Source of the DNA: Dactylonectria macrodidyma
Lineage: Eukaryota > Ascomycota > Sordariomycetes > Hypocreales > Nectriaceae
Length of the DNA stretch: 64,000 nt
Direction: 5' to 3'
NCBI GenBank assembly: GCA_020744425.1
Contig: JAGMUV010000001.1
Coordinates: forward strand, 3,658,001-3,722,000
The notes under the pieces are model-generated. The model saw only the letters and a program-made list of their open reading frames with translations. It made no database searches and was not told the origin of the DNA. This document shows, in pieces, positions 22,926 through 31,188 of this stretch (position 1 is the stretch's first letter; each line of letters starts with the position of its first letter). The position numbers and the translations under genes are program-made.

Positions 22926-23607
22926 ATGTCGGGCAGAGTCGTGAAACGTTCGACAGCGCGAAAAAATCGAGAAGTCGAAACTCTCGCAGAGTTCGTTGAA
23001 ATTTTCGGTGTCGAAATGACGCCGTGTGCTTTTTGCGCCCGCACCGGGCGTCCCTGCATTGTTGGGCCGGGTTCCTCTCGTTGTTCTGAATGCGTGAAGG
23101 CTCATCAATCGTGTGAGCGCTCAGGTTCCGAGGCCGCGACTCATGGGTGTCCTTCCTTGGTTGCTTTTCTGGTGTTTGTGCTGACTCACCCTCCTAGTCC
23201 TTAGAATCGTTCGTGAGAAGAAAAAGTTGCGTCAACAGCGTTTGGACACTCGAAACGAGTTGGCCGCCCTCCGTAGCTCCCTGGAGTTGTCACAAAAGAT
23301 GGTCCAGGACACCCAGGCTCAAATTATGGCGGCTTTTGCGAAGCTGGAGCGGATTGAAAAAATGGAGGATCATTTGGAGGAGAAAGGTATTCCTGCGGCG
23401 GAGGCCATGGATGCGAGAGAGGTGGAAGATTTAGATGAATTGGATCGTCTTGAAACGGAGGAGCGTCAAGGTGCTGAGGCGGGTTTCCTGGATGCTGCTC
23501 AGCTTCCACCGGATGTGTTGGATACTATCGATTGGAATTCTTTGAGCTTTTCCGCTGGTTTCGACGCGGTGGTTGGTGAAAGTTCTTCAGCAAACGTTGG
23601 GCATTGA
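22926..23607 (+). CDS. Antisense spliced gene inside the chromovirus: Zn2Cys6-spaced cluster plus coiled coil
   Basis: Exon 1 22926-23146, intron 23147-23204 (GTGTCC...CTTAG, branch-like TGCTGACTCAC), exon 2 23205-23607; 207 residues. It lies opposite gag-pol, between the 3' LTR and the pol stop, and overlaps the last 83 bp of pol. The start is the Met in ATGTCGGGC, 102 bp from the LTR. The N-terminus is basic (RVVKRSTARKNRE). Then comes a six-cysteine cluster from CAFC to the final Cys of VKAHQSC, with spacing CX2CX6CX8CX2CX6C, exactly that of fungal Zn(II)2Cys6 binuclear clusters, although the usual basic residues between Cys2 and Cys3 are mostly absent (ARTGRP). Exon 2 begins REKKKLRQQRLDTRNELAAL and forms a long heptad-rich helix (to about residue 135), then an acidic tail. 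The layout recalls Gal4-type regulators (zinc cluster then dimerising coil). Function unknown; a role in regulating or targeting the element is inference. Confidence 0.75.
23147..23204 (+). other. Intron of the antisense gene
   Basis: 58 nt, donor GG|GTGTCC, acceptor CCTTAG|AATC; removes an in-frame stop and joins CAT GG + A into one frame. Typical fungal intron size. Confidence 0.65.
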
Positions 23608-26600
23608 TGAGGTGTTTGGCTGGTTCCCAGGTATTTTCGGCGTCGGTGTACCCTTTCCACTTGACCAGGTATTCCAATCGATTTCCCTTTTCCTCGTTTC
23701 TTCTTGCTTTGAGGATTTTCTCTGGCTCGTATTCTCGTTCGTCTTCAACTTCCATATCGTCGTCGTAGCCTGTGTCGACTTTGATTGTTCCTTCCGCTGA
23801 TTCGAGTAATGAAATGTTAAAGACTGGATGGAGCTTGACCTTCGGTGGTAAGTCCAATTTGTAGGTGCTGTCTGAGAGCTTCTTGAGAATTTTGAATGGT
23901 CCGAGGTATTTGAAGTCGAGTTTTTTACTTGGGCGCTTTGTCTCGATGTTTTTTGTGGATAGGTAGACCATGTCTCCCTCCGAAAAAGTCGGTCCTTCCG
24001 ATCTTTTCTGGTCGTAGTAGCGCTTCATTCGTTCTCGTACGAACTCGAGTTCCGTCCTCAGTTCCGTGTGTAGTTCTCTCAACTTGTCCGCTTCGAGGAT
24101 TGCTTTGACGTTTTGGATTCCATCGTATGAGTCTCTATACGGGTCTGGTGTGTAACCAAATAACGCGTAAGCTGGTGTGGTCTTGATGCTTTCTTGGAGT
24201 GAGGTGTTGTAAGCGAACTGAGCCATAGGCAGCAGTTTTGCCCAATTGTTCTGCTCGTAGTTGATGTAACATCGTAGGTATGTTTCCACAATCTGGTTGA
24301 CTCGTTCCGTCTGTCCATCTACCTGGGGTCGGTAGGCCGTTGACATTCGTGGGTGCAGTCCTAGTTGAGCCATGAGGCCTTTCCAGAACTTAGAATCCAA
24401 TGTTGATCCTCTGTCAGAGATGATCTCGTCAGGCATTCCGTGTACGCTAACAATATTTCGCATGAATATGTAGGCAAGCTGTTCGGAATCCGTCTGTTCG
24501 TTGAATGGTAGAAAATAGGAAAACTTCGTTAATCGGTCAACGATTACGAGTATGCTGTCGTAGTGTACTCCTGTAGCGGGGTCTTCTGAAATCGGTAGTT
24601 TGGTAATAAAATCCATAGTGATCGATTGCCAAGGTCGCTCTGCGACTTCCAATGGCTTGAGCTTGCCGTAGGGCTTATGCCGTCGTGCTTTGGTGCGTGC
24701 ACACAAGTCACATCGTTGTAGTACCGTCTGCACCACGTTTTTCATTTTCGGGAATTCATAGGTTCGTTTGAGTCGTTCCATCATCTTGGCTATTCTGGGA
24801 TGTCCGTGCAGTCTGTGTTCATGGATGTGTTTGACCAGAGCTTCTTGAAGGTGTGTTGGTACTTGCATTTTCCCCGTTTTTTCTTCTTCTGCAATGTCCT
24901 GGTTGTGTTCGTAAATCCCATGGAACAGTTGTTCTTCCGTGATTTTGTCGATAAAAGCGATTCTTCGAGTTTCCATGAGTTTTGCCTGCTGGATGTAGGC
25001 TACTTGTCGTTGTTCATAGTGACCTTCTGGCGTCTGGTGCAGGATTTGATCTTGCACAATGGTTTGTTCTGTCTTGAAGTCACTTCGTCGGCTGATAGCG
25101 TCAGCTCGTCCGTTCTCTGATCCTTTCCTGTGGATGATGGCATAGTCGAATTCAGAGAGGTATTCAGCGTATCTGAGTTGCCTTCCGCTGAGTTTTTGTG
25201 TCGTTGCAAAATGGGATATGTTCTTGTGGTCTGTGTAGACCTTGACCTTGTGCTGACTTCCTAGGAGATAGTGTCGAAATTCCTTAAAAGCATTGACAAT
25301 TGCAAGAAATTCTTTGTCGTAGATAGGATAGTTGAGCTCGGCTCCGTGTAGTTTTCGTGAATAGAAGGCTATTGGATGTAGCTTGCCATTTCCATCTCGT
25401 TGTCCAACTTGGGCCCCTAATGCGTAGTCTGACGCATCAGTCTCTAATTCGACTTCTTTGGCGGGGTCGAATGTGGCTAGAACGGGTTCTTTCAGGATTG
25501 CCTCCTTGAGTGCTTGGAACGCTTCTTCTGCCTTTTGGGTCCAGATGAATCTTGTCTCCTTCTTTGTAAGTTCAGTCAACGGTATTGCGATTTTCCCAAA
25601 ATTGCGTATAAACCTTCGGTAGTAGTTTGCGAATCCTATGAAGGATTGTACTTCCTTAAGGTTCTTCGGTCGTGGCCAATCTCTGACGGCCGCTATCTTC
25701 TTGGGGTCCATCCGAATTTCGTTCGGGCTGATGATGTGTCCCAAGAATTCTACTTCGTGTGTGTGGAATATGCTTTTCTCGGGTTCGACGAGTAGGTTTG
25801 CATCTTGGAGTGCCTTGAGAACTTTATGGACGTGTTCCGTGTGTTCTTCTTCCGTTTCTGAAAAGATTAGGATGTCGTCCAGATAGCATACCACAAAGTC
25901 GTCGAGATGTTCTCTCAGCACGTGGTTGATCATTCGCTGAAATGCCGCTGGTGCGTTTGTCAAGCCAAACGGCATGACTGCGTATTCAAACAGTCCGAAT
26001 TTCGTTCGAAATGCTGTTTTCCATTCATCTCCTTCCTTGATACGGATAAGGTTGTAAGCTCCCTTGAGATCTAGAGCTGTAAACCATTTCTTGTTGTGCA
26101 GTCTGTCTCGTAGCTCTGTGACTAGGGGCAACGGCGTTCGATCCTTGAGGGTAATGTCGTTGAGTTGCCGATAGTCGATAACGAGTCTGAGTTTTCCATT
26201 CTTCTTGGGCACAAACATGACTGGGTATCCTGCCGAGGACTTGGAGATTCGGATGTATCCTTTCCTCAGCATGTCTTGGAGGTATTCCTTCAGCGTTCGT
26301 AGCTCCACTTCGTTGAGGTTGTAGATGGGATAGAACTTTGGTTTTGTTCCAACTTTTAGTTCTATTTCGAGGTCCCATTCGCTGTGTTCTGGTAGTCCGG
26401 TTTCCAGTTCTTCTTCAAACAGCTTCTGATAGATGCGGTACTGCAAGGGTACGTTCTTGAGCCTTTCTTGTTTGTTGGTTGGTGTATGTCCTCCTTCGAA
26501 AGCTTTCTTCTGAAGCTCGAGGACTTCATCCATTTGCTTGAGTTTGCGTTTGACGAAAGCAATGGTTCTTCTAGTGCGGTTTGCTTCTTTTCTCGCACTG

Positions 26601-27385
26601 ATATGTCGTGTCCCTTTGGGTGGTGAGGGGGTTCCTTCCTCATGCCATCCTTCTCCGTCGTCATCGGTAGAAGGTTGAGATCTCAATTCATCGTCTGACT
26701 CGTCGTCATCGTTGGAGAGTGCGTCGTTCCATTGCCGCACCTGGCCAGTTCTCCAATCAATCCATGGGTTGTACTTGTACAGCCATTTGTAACCTAGGAC
26801 CAAATCGTGGCTCATGGCAATCACATCGAACGTGATTCCTTGATTTCTTTCGTCGATTTGGACTTTGAGGTGATCAATCTCTCGGTCTACTCGTCCTCCA
26901 TTCGAGGTGAACGGTTGTCCCTCCAGGTTCTCGGCTCTGTACGGTCTCTTCTTGTACTTCCATCTGAGTCCAAGTTCGTTGACCACTTCGGGGTCCATGT
27001 AGTTCTCTTCTGCACCGCTGTCTACCAAAGCGTTATACTCCTTTCCGCGTATTCGTACTGAGAGGTTGAACGACTTCTGTCGCTGTCCGGGTTTTCCTGC
27101 ACTTCTGAGTGCCCTTGTAGGGAGTTCTTCCCTAATTTCGCCCGCCTGCGGCCCTCCTACAGGTGGCGTTCGTCGTTTGGGTTCCCGAGTGTTGCATTGT
27201 CTCTCGATAGTCGTCGTCGTTCTTGTCGAGACTTCCTGCTCTCCCCTCGCAGGGTTCGTTCCGTGAGGAATCGAGATTCTTTGCTTGTGACTTCTTCCGT
27301 GTCCGACAGATATTCTGAATCTTGTTCGGACTGTCCCTTGGAGTTGTTTTCGGGGTGTTCTTGTTCGCACTCCTGGCTCCTCCAC
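23525..27385 (-). CDS. pol: Pol polyprotein of the chromovirus (PR-RT-RNase H-IN-chromodomain)
   Basis: Open for 1286 codons from 27385; expected to be made as a Gag-Pol fusion by -1 frameshifting, entering this frame at about residue 69 (EPKRRTPPVGG). Approximate domains: protease DSGAEENY at 122; reverse transcriptase with VPKKNGKLRLVIDYRQLN, MPFGLTNAPA and YLDD at 501-504; connection FLGHIIS; RNase H ETDASDYALGAQ about 648; integrase zinc region H..H...C..C about 855-895; integrase core MDFITKLP about 923, SDRGS about 990 and the Glu in QTERVNQ about 1028; GPFKILKK..D..Y.LDLP; and a C-terminal chromodomain (YLVKWKGY, ENTWEP) about 1225-1275, which in chromoviruses binds histone H3 methyl-lysine and directs integration to heterochromatin. 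All catalytic residues visible; no stops. Confidence 0.96.
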   Translation of the reverse strand: MEEPGVRTRTPRKQLQGTVRTRFRISVGHGRSHKQRISIPHGTNPARGEQEVSTRTTTTIERQCNTREPKRRTPPVGGPQAGEIREELPTRALRSAGKPGQRQKSFNLSVRIRGKEYNALVDSGAEENYMDPEVVNELGLRWKYKKRPYRAENLEGQPFTSNGGRVDREIDHLKVQIDERNQGITFDVIAMSHDLVLGYKWLYKYNPWIDWRTGQVRQWNDALSNDDDESDDELRSQPSTDDDGEGWHEEGTPSPPKGTRHISARKEANRTRRTIAFVKRKLKQMDEVLELQKKAFEGGHTPTNKQERLKNVPLQYRIYQKLFEEELETGLPEHSEWDLEIELKVGTKPKFYPIYNLNEVELRTLKEYLQDMLRKGYIRISKSSAGYPVMFVPKKNGKLRLVIDYRQLNDITLKDRTPLPLVTELRDRLHNKKWFTALDLKGAYNLIRIKEGDEWKTAFRTKFGLFEYAVMPFGLTNAPAAFQRMINHVLREHLDDFVVCYLDDILIFSETEEEHTEHVHKVLKALQDANLLVEPEKSIFHTHEVEFLGHIISPNEIRMDPKKIAAVRDWPRPKNLKEVQSFIGFANYYRRFIRNFGKIAIPLTELTKKETRFIWTQKAEEAFQALKEAILKEPVLATFDPAKEVELETDASDYALGAQVGQRDGNGKLHPIAFYSRKLHGAELNYPIYDKEFLAIVNAFKEFRHYLLGSQHKVKVYTDHKNISHFATTQKLSGRQLRYAEYLSEFDYAIIHRKGSENGRADAISRRSDFKTEQTIVQDQILHQTPEGHYEQRQVAYIQQAKLMETRRIAFIDKITEEQLFHGIYEHNQDIAEEEKTGKMQVPTHLQEALVKHIHEHRLHGHPRIAKMMERLKRTYEFPKMKNVVQTVLQRCDLCARTKARRHKPYGKLKPLEVAERPWQSITMDFITKLPISEDPATGVHYDSILVIVDRLTKFSYFLPFNEQTDSEQLAYIFMRNIVSVHGMPDEIISDRGSTLDSKFWKGLMAQLGLHPRMSTAYRPQVDGQTERVNQIVETYLRCYINYEQNNWAKLLPMAQFAYNTSLQESIKTTPAYALFGYTPDPYRDSYDGIQNVKAILEADKLRELHTELRTELEFVRERMKRYYDQKRSEGPTFSEGDMVYLSTKNIETKRPSKKLDFKYLGPFKILKKLSDSTYKLDLPPKVKLHPVFNISLLESAEGTIKVDTGYDDDMEVEDEREYEPEKILKARRNEEKGNRLEYLVKWKGYTDAENTWEPAKHLINAQRLLKNFHQPPRRNQRKSSKNSNR

Positions 27386-28863
27386 GGCAGTCGTTGCTCG
27401 TAGAGATCAGGGTCGTTTCCTTCGTCACTAGTTTCAGGATATTCCTCCGCTGGAGTCCTTCGTACCATGGCCACCGTACGTGTTCGTGAAGACTCGAGTT
27501 CCTTGGTAGGTTTCGGGAAGATAGCATTGACTACTTTTTCGTCCAAGTGGTCGATGCACTTGTCGTCATAGCAATGTATCCATCCGAGATTCTTGTGATC
27601 AGGCTTGGTCGTTCTAATTGCTCGAGTTGCCTCTTCGTCGTCCTGGTTTTGGACTATGTTAACCTGTTTCTTGCCTTGGCTCCTTGGCTTCTTCGCCTGT
27701 TCGCAGTTAGACGAATAATGCCCATACTCGCCGCAATTGTAGCATTTGATCTTGCTGATGTCTCTCGGTCTCCTCTCTCTTCCTTTCTGAACGTTCCCCA
27801 TATTCATGGGTCCGGGTTCAGTGCCGTGAGAGGTGTCAGGCTGTCTCTTTTGTCCCTGGTTGGACTGGTTCTTAGCCTTGTATTGAGGGTAGTTGTAGTT
27901 CCCCTTCTTTTCCTGGCGTCTCGCGAAGTTTCGATTGTCGATCTTGACTGCCGTTTCCATGTAGTTATCCAATGTCATCATAGCCTTGTCAATCTTGCAG
28001 AGTTCGTCCTTGACATCTTCCTTGAGGCCTCGATAGAACCTATCCTTGAAGTATGTCTCATCCCAAGGTATTCTGGAGGCTACCTGAAGGAAGTTGGCGA
28101 CATATTCGGATGCAGCTTTTGTTTGCTTCAGTCTCATCAGTCGATCAGTGGCCGCCTGTACTTCATCTACTTCCCCGAAGACCTTTTTCATCCTATCTTC
28201 GAATGTGTCGTAGTCTCGAAAGATTGTCATGGTCACATCGCTCGGGCTTCCTCGTACGTAATCGCTGAGGAATGGCTCGAACCATCCTAGCGCGCTTCCG
28301 GTGAGGCAGCTTCCTGCGAACTTGACACGGTTTTCGTGCTTGAAGAATTGCGTGGGGTAGTAGTGAAAGTAGGTGCGTAGCTCCGTCAGGAATGTTTTGA
28401 GCTTCTTCTGGTCTCCGTCAAACTTGGTTGGTTTGTGAGGCTTGATGATTTCTCCGAGATCTTTCCCTCCATTGGCCTGGTTGGCAAGACTTTCGATGGT
28501 GTTGATTTGTTCGTTCCTGTGTCGGTTCCGTTCTTCATAGGTTCCGACGAGCTTGTCGACCTGTTCCTGCAGGGTCTTGTTATTGTTCCGGAGCCTCTCG
28601 GTTTCTTCCGCCTGCTGTGCCTTGCTAAGCTCGAATTGGGCGAGGTTTCTTTCCTCGATCTGCTTCATTCTTTCAATGGCTCCGTGCTGACTTTCGACCA
28701 CCGCCATGAGGCTCTTGACACGTTCATGTAAGACTCGGATTCTTTTGTCATCGTCTTCATCCGAATCAGACATTCGGACAATGTCTTCTTCATGGTCCTT
28801 CGGTGGGGAGTCCTGAGGCTGCATTCCCTTGGAGGATTCTCCAGTAGTACCTTTGGCAGGCAT
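27157..28863 (-). CDS. gag: Gag protein of the chromovirus
   Basis: 568 residues, start Met at 28863, 64 bp inside the 5' LTR edge. The N-terminal part is acidic and has a long coiled coil (about 40-130). The capsid-like retrotransposon gag domain follows (KPTKFDGDQKKLKTFL ... GSALGWFEPFL), about 140-330, then a basic linker and one CCHC zinc knuckle (CYNCGEYGHYSSNC, about 373-386), and an Arg/Glu-rich tail. Forms the virus-like particle and packages RNA in the cytoplasm. The last 229 bp overlap the Pol frame; the stop is at 27159-27157. Confidence 0.95.
   Translation of the reverse strand: MPAKGTTGESSKGMQPQDSPPKDHEEDIVRMSDSDEDDDKRIRVLHERVKSLMAVVESQHGAIERMKQIEERNLAQFELSKAQQAEETERLRNNNKTLQEQVDKLVGTYEERNRHRNEQINTIESLANQANGGKDLGEIIKPHKPTKFDGDQKKLKTFLTELRTYFHYYPTQFFKHENRVKFAGSCLTGSALGWFEPFLSDYVRGSPSDVTMTIFRDYDTFEDRMKKVFGEVDEVQAATDRLMRLKQTKAASEYVANFLQVASRIPWDETYFKDRFYRGLKEDVKDELCKIDKAMMTLDNYMETAVKIDNRNFARRQEKKGNYNYPQYKAKNQSNQGQKRQPDTSHGTEPGPMNMGNVQKGRERRPRDISKIKCYNCGEYGHYSSNCEQAKKPRSQGKKQVNIVQNQDDEEATRAIRTTKPDHKNLGWIHCYDDKCIDHLDEKVVNAIFPKPTKELESSRTRTVAMVRRTPAEEYPETSDEGNDPDLYEQRLPWRSQECEQEHPENNSKGQSEQDSEYLSDTEEVTSKESRFLTERTLRGESRKSRQERRRLSRDNATLGNPNDERHL
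27175..27181 (-). promoter_or_regulatory. Programmed -1 frameshift heptamer CCCAAAC
   Basis: On the minus strand the gag codons read AAC CCA AAC, so C CCA AAC is phased as X XXY YYZ. Slipping back one base leads directly into the Pol frame (P K R R T P P V G G). The gag stop is five codons further on. Frame relation: gag codons begin at coordinates divisible by 3, pol codons one higher, i.e. -1. Confidence 0.75.
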
Positions 28864-28904
28864 ATTGTCGAGACTTCGTTATTGCTCAGCGTGACGCGGC
28901 GTAC

Positions 28905-28926
28905 AACTGAACAAGAGCTTTCAACG
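28905..28926 (-). other. Primer-binding region next to the 5' LTR; possible self-primer pairing
   Basis: The bases directly after the 5' LTR (minus: CGTTGAAAGCTCTTGTTC) show no TGG start typical of a tRNA PBS. TTGAAAGCT here is complementary to AGCTTTCAA in the LTR transcript leader (29078-29070), and GCTCTTGTTC is complementary to GAACAAGAGC in U3 (29173-29164). This recalls the self-priming of Tf1/sushi-type elements, but is inference. Confidence 0.4.
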
Positions 28927-29380
28927 TGTGACGGTCAAGGTTCCCAACGTAGTAAACCGTAACCCGACTGGTTTATGTTGGCAGCTGAAACGGGGCGTAA
29001 CGTACTGAGCGTAGGGTGGCGAATCACGTCTGATAATGTCAAGAAGTATTCTTGAGTAATCAAATTGTATTGAAAGCTGGAGAGCTATCTGGACATAGGG
29101 AAGTGGGAATGAGTGAAGCTATATATACTATTCTGGTCTGCTTGGTCAATCGTGGCCGAACGTGCTCTTGTTCGACCATTTAAGGTTAAGGTTTCAATGG
29201 GAGCGATGGAGCGCGAGGAGCGTTGCTCCCTCGTTCCCATCGCTCCTGTCGCTCCATCGCTCCTTCCCTGATTCGCCCGTGAGGCTGACTCATCAGCCTC
29301 GCCGCTTGGTTCTCAAGGTCCAAGGGTTTTGCCACCCTTCGCCACTTGGTCCCTTGGACGCCTTAGCTTGGGTCGTGACA
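28927..29380 (-). repeat. 5' LTR of the chromovirus, with TATA box
   Basis: 454 bp. The TATATATA box on the minus strand is at 29127-29120. Contains an imperfect palindrome of GAGCGATGG/CCATCGCTC units around 29197-29262, able to form a strong hairpin in U3. Confidence 0.95.
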
Positions 29381-30385
29381 ATTCTGGCCTACTAGAAAAC
29401 ATAAGAAAATAAAGCTAAGGACCTGATCAGACAACTCCAATTAAGATACAAACTAACAGGCAGCAACCCCGTACAATGGTTCTTTAGAATGGAAGTCATA
29501 TAGGACCGACCTATGAAGAAGATCTGGCTATCCCAAGTAGCCTATATTAAGAAAATTGCAAACCTAGCTAATAAAGGAATAGCTATAGTACTAATGACTC
29601 AGTTAGAGCTACAGCCTGCAATAGGGCTAGCAACCCTAATAGAAATTCAATAATACTAACGTAAGATCGGATCAATCCTCTATATCACAGTCAACACCCG
29701 ATCTGACATAGCCTTTACTATCTCCAGATTGGCCAGATTCCTCACTAATCTAAGTCAAATACACTAAGAAGCGGCTAACCGCATCATCCACTACCTCATA
29801 TACATAAAGAACCTAGCCCTATCCTTCGGAGGGCCCGGCGGTCTCAGCATTGCTAGCGATGCCTCTTTTACTAATAATACAACTGATCGGAAGAGCTTAT
29901 AAGCATATACTATTAAGCTATTTAATGGACTGATCGAATAGAGAGCTAATAAATAAGACACAGTCATAACATCAATAATAGAAGCAGAGCTCCTAGCCCT
30001 AGTACAGGCAGCTAAGGAATCTCTCTTTATGAGCCGACTGCTTAAAGAGCTGATAGTTTAACTGGATGACTTAACTATCTAGATTGACTGTAATAATACT
30101 TAGACTATTAACCTTGTGATGGCTGAGATAGCTACTTTAAGGACTAAGTTGCGGTATGTTAATATCCACAATCACTAGCTCAGACAGGAAGTCCAAAGAG
30201 GGAAAATTCAAGTTAAATACATTAAATTAATAGATATAGTCGCAGATGGCCTAATGAAAGCACTTCCAGCCGGAAAATGGAACCGCTTTTTACATTAACT
30301 TGGATTAGAAGACGTTAGGAAGAGGCTCTAGAAGGATGAAGAAGGGCTTTAGACTCAATGAGAAGTCATTGAATCTGAGGGGGTG

Positions 30386-30562
30386 TGTCAGATATGTTAG
30401 AGGCGAAAGTTACCACCTGTTGCCACCTATTACCACGAGGCTTAGTAATTAGCTTCTATCTGATTCTATACAGAAGAGAAAGAGTATATAAAGCTTGCCC
30501 TAAAACCTTAAGGCATAGGCGGCAGGCATAGAACACACAATTTTTCACTCTAATATTTGACA
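30386..30562 (+). repeat. 3' LTR of copia-A
   Basis: 177 bp, ends ATATTTGACA followed by TSD AAAGC. Transition differences from the 5' LTR. Confidence 0.85.
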
Positions 30563-30750
30563 AAAGCTTTAATTATAAAGCAAAATTGCTTGATTTTAAA
30601 GCACGGACTAATATTAGGCCGACTAGCTATTATTGCTTATATAGTGTGAATAGTGTTATTAATACTGTGTTTTAGTATATTTAAATAGAATTTTATATAG
30701 AATTTTTAAGCTTATTATAAAGCTTAAAACTTAGCTTATTAAAGGAGATA

Positions 30751-31188
30751 ACGTATATGATAAGCATGCGACGCATCCAAGTATGCGACGCACTTATACT
30801 GTATACCTAAAAGTATAAACTTTAAATTTTCTAAAATGGGCTGCATAGTCTTAAGAATTTTAGAAAATTAATTTTAAGTAATTAATTAAAAAAGTCATAA
30901 GTTAGTATTTTTATTAGATTTTTAACTAATTTAGTTAGCTTTTTAAAATTATAAATAAATAAAAAAACAGTGCGAATAAGATTTTTTAAAATAAGTTTAT
31001 AAATAAAATCTTTTAAAAATTTAAAAAATTCTTTACTTATTTTTATATACTTATTAAACCTATATGTAAAATATAAGCTATTTTAAATCTAGTTTAAATT
31101 TTTAAAGAATTTTTAAAAAAGTACTGTTTTAAGTATAAATTAGAAATGCGTTGCATACTTGGATGCGTTGCATGCTTATTATATACGT
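30751..31188. mobile_element. MITE 'M', copy 1 (438 bp, TA duplication)
   Basis: Inverted repeats: ACGTATATGATAAGCATGCG at the left, mirrored by ...CATGCTTATTATATACGT at the right, extending over about 90 bp each side with GCGACGCATCC/GGATGCGTTGC blocks. Flanked by TA. The LTR at 5536-5799 supplies the empty site (GGAGATATATA), proving the insertion. No coding capacity. TA duplication fits mobilisation by a Tc1/mariner-type transposase. Confidence 0.9.

Larger units (their letters stand above)
22371..29380 (-). mobile_element. Intact Ty3/gypsy chromovirus, 7010 bp, identical LTRs
   Basis: Two 454-bp LTRs (22371-22824 and 28927-29380), TGTGACGG...GTCGTGACA on the plus strand, that read identically base for base when compared by eye. 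TSD ATTCT at 22366-22370 and 29381-29385, inside the copia-A RT gene. gag and pol are open on the minus strand, and an additional spliced gene is antisense near the 3' LTR. The element has normal GC and no RIP stops although every older repeat around it is RIPped, so it is recent and plausibly active or recently active. Confidence 0.97.
18499..30562 (+). mobile_element. Ty1/copia retrotransposon 'A' (plus), RIP-mutated, split by the chromovirus
   Basis: Two 177-bp LTRs (18499-18675 and 30386-30562) with 5-bp TSD AAAGC (18494-18498 and 30563-30567). Internal parts 18676-22370 and 29381-30385 encode decayed gag, protease, integrase (about 20420-21150), RT (LNKALYRLRVSPLLWQKELS at about 22207-22270, YIDNIIL just before the break at 22370) and RNase H (about 29850-30300: IASDASFTNN, adjoining a KS.VT.S..EAEL-like stretch). 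GAATCTGAGGGGGTG before the 3' LTR is the polypurine tract. TAG/TAA stops at former Gln/Trp codons throughout; no intact ORF. Less AT-shifted than copia-BC. Confidence 0.85.

Noticed and set aside
23573..23800. Plus-strand frame at the 3' end of pol
   Set aside because: Lies opposite the chromodomain; hydrophobic shadow without motif.
27547..28290. 247-codon plus-strand open frame opposite gag
   Set aside because: It is a shadow of gag codon bias, has a hydrophobic random-looking translation and no domain. Unlike the antisense gene at 22926 it has no splice sites or counterpart in gypsy-B.
18297..30666. ATTCT/ATACT as a target duplication of the insert inside LTR D
   Set aside because: The mismatch is a transversion, not explained by RIP, and no terminal repeats are visible.
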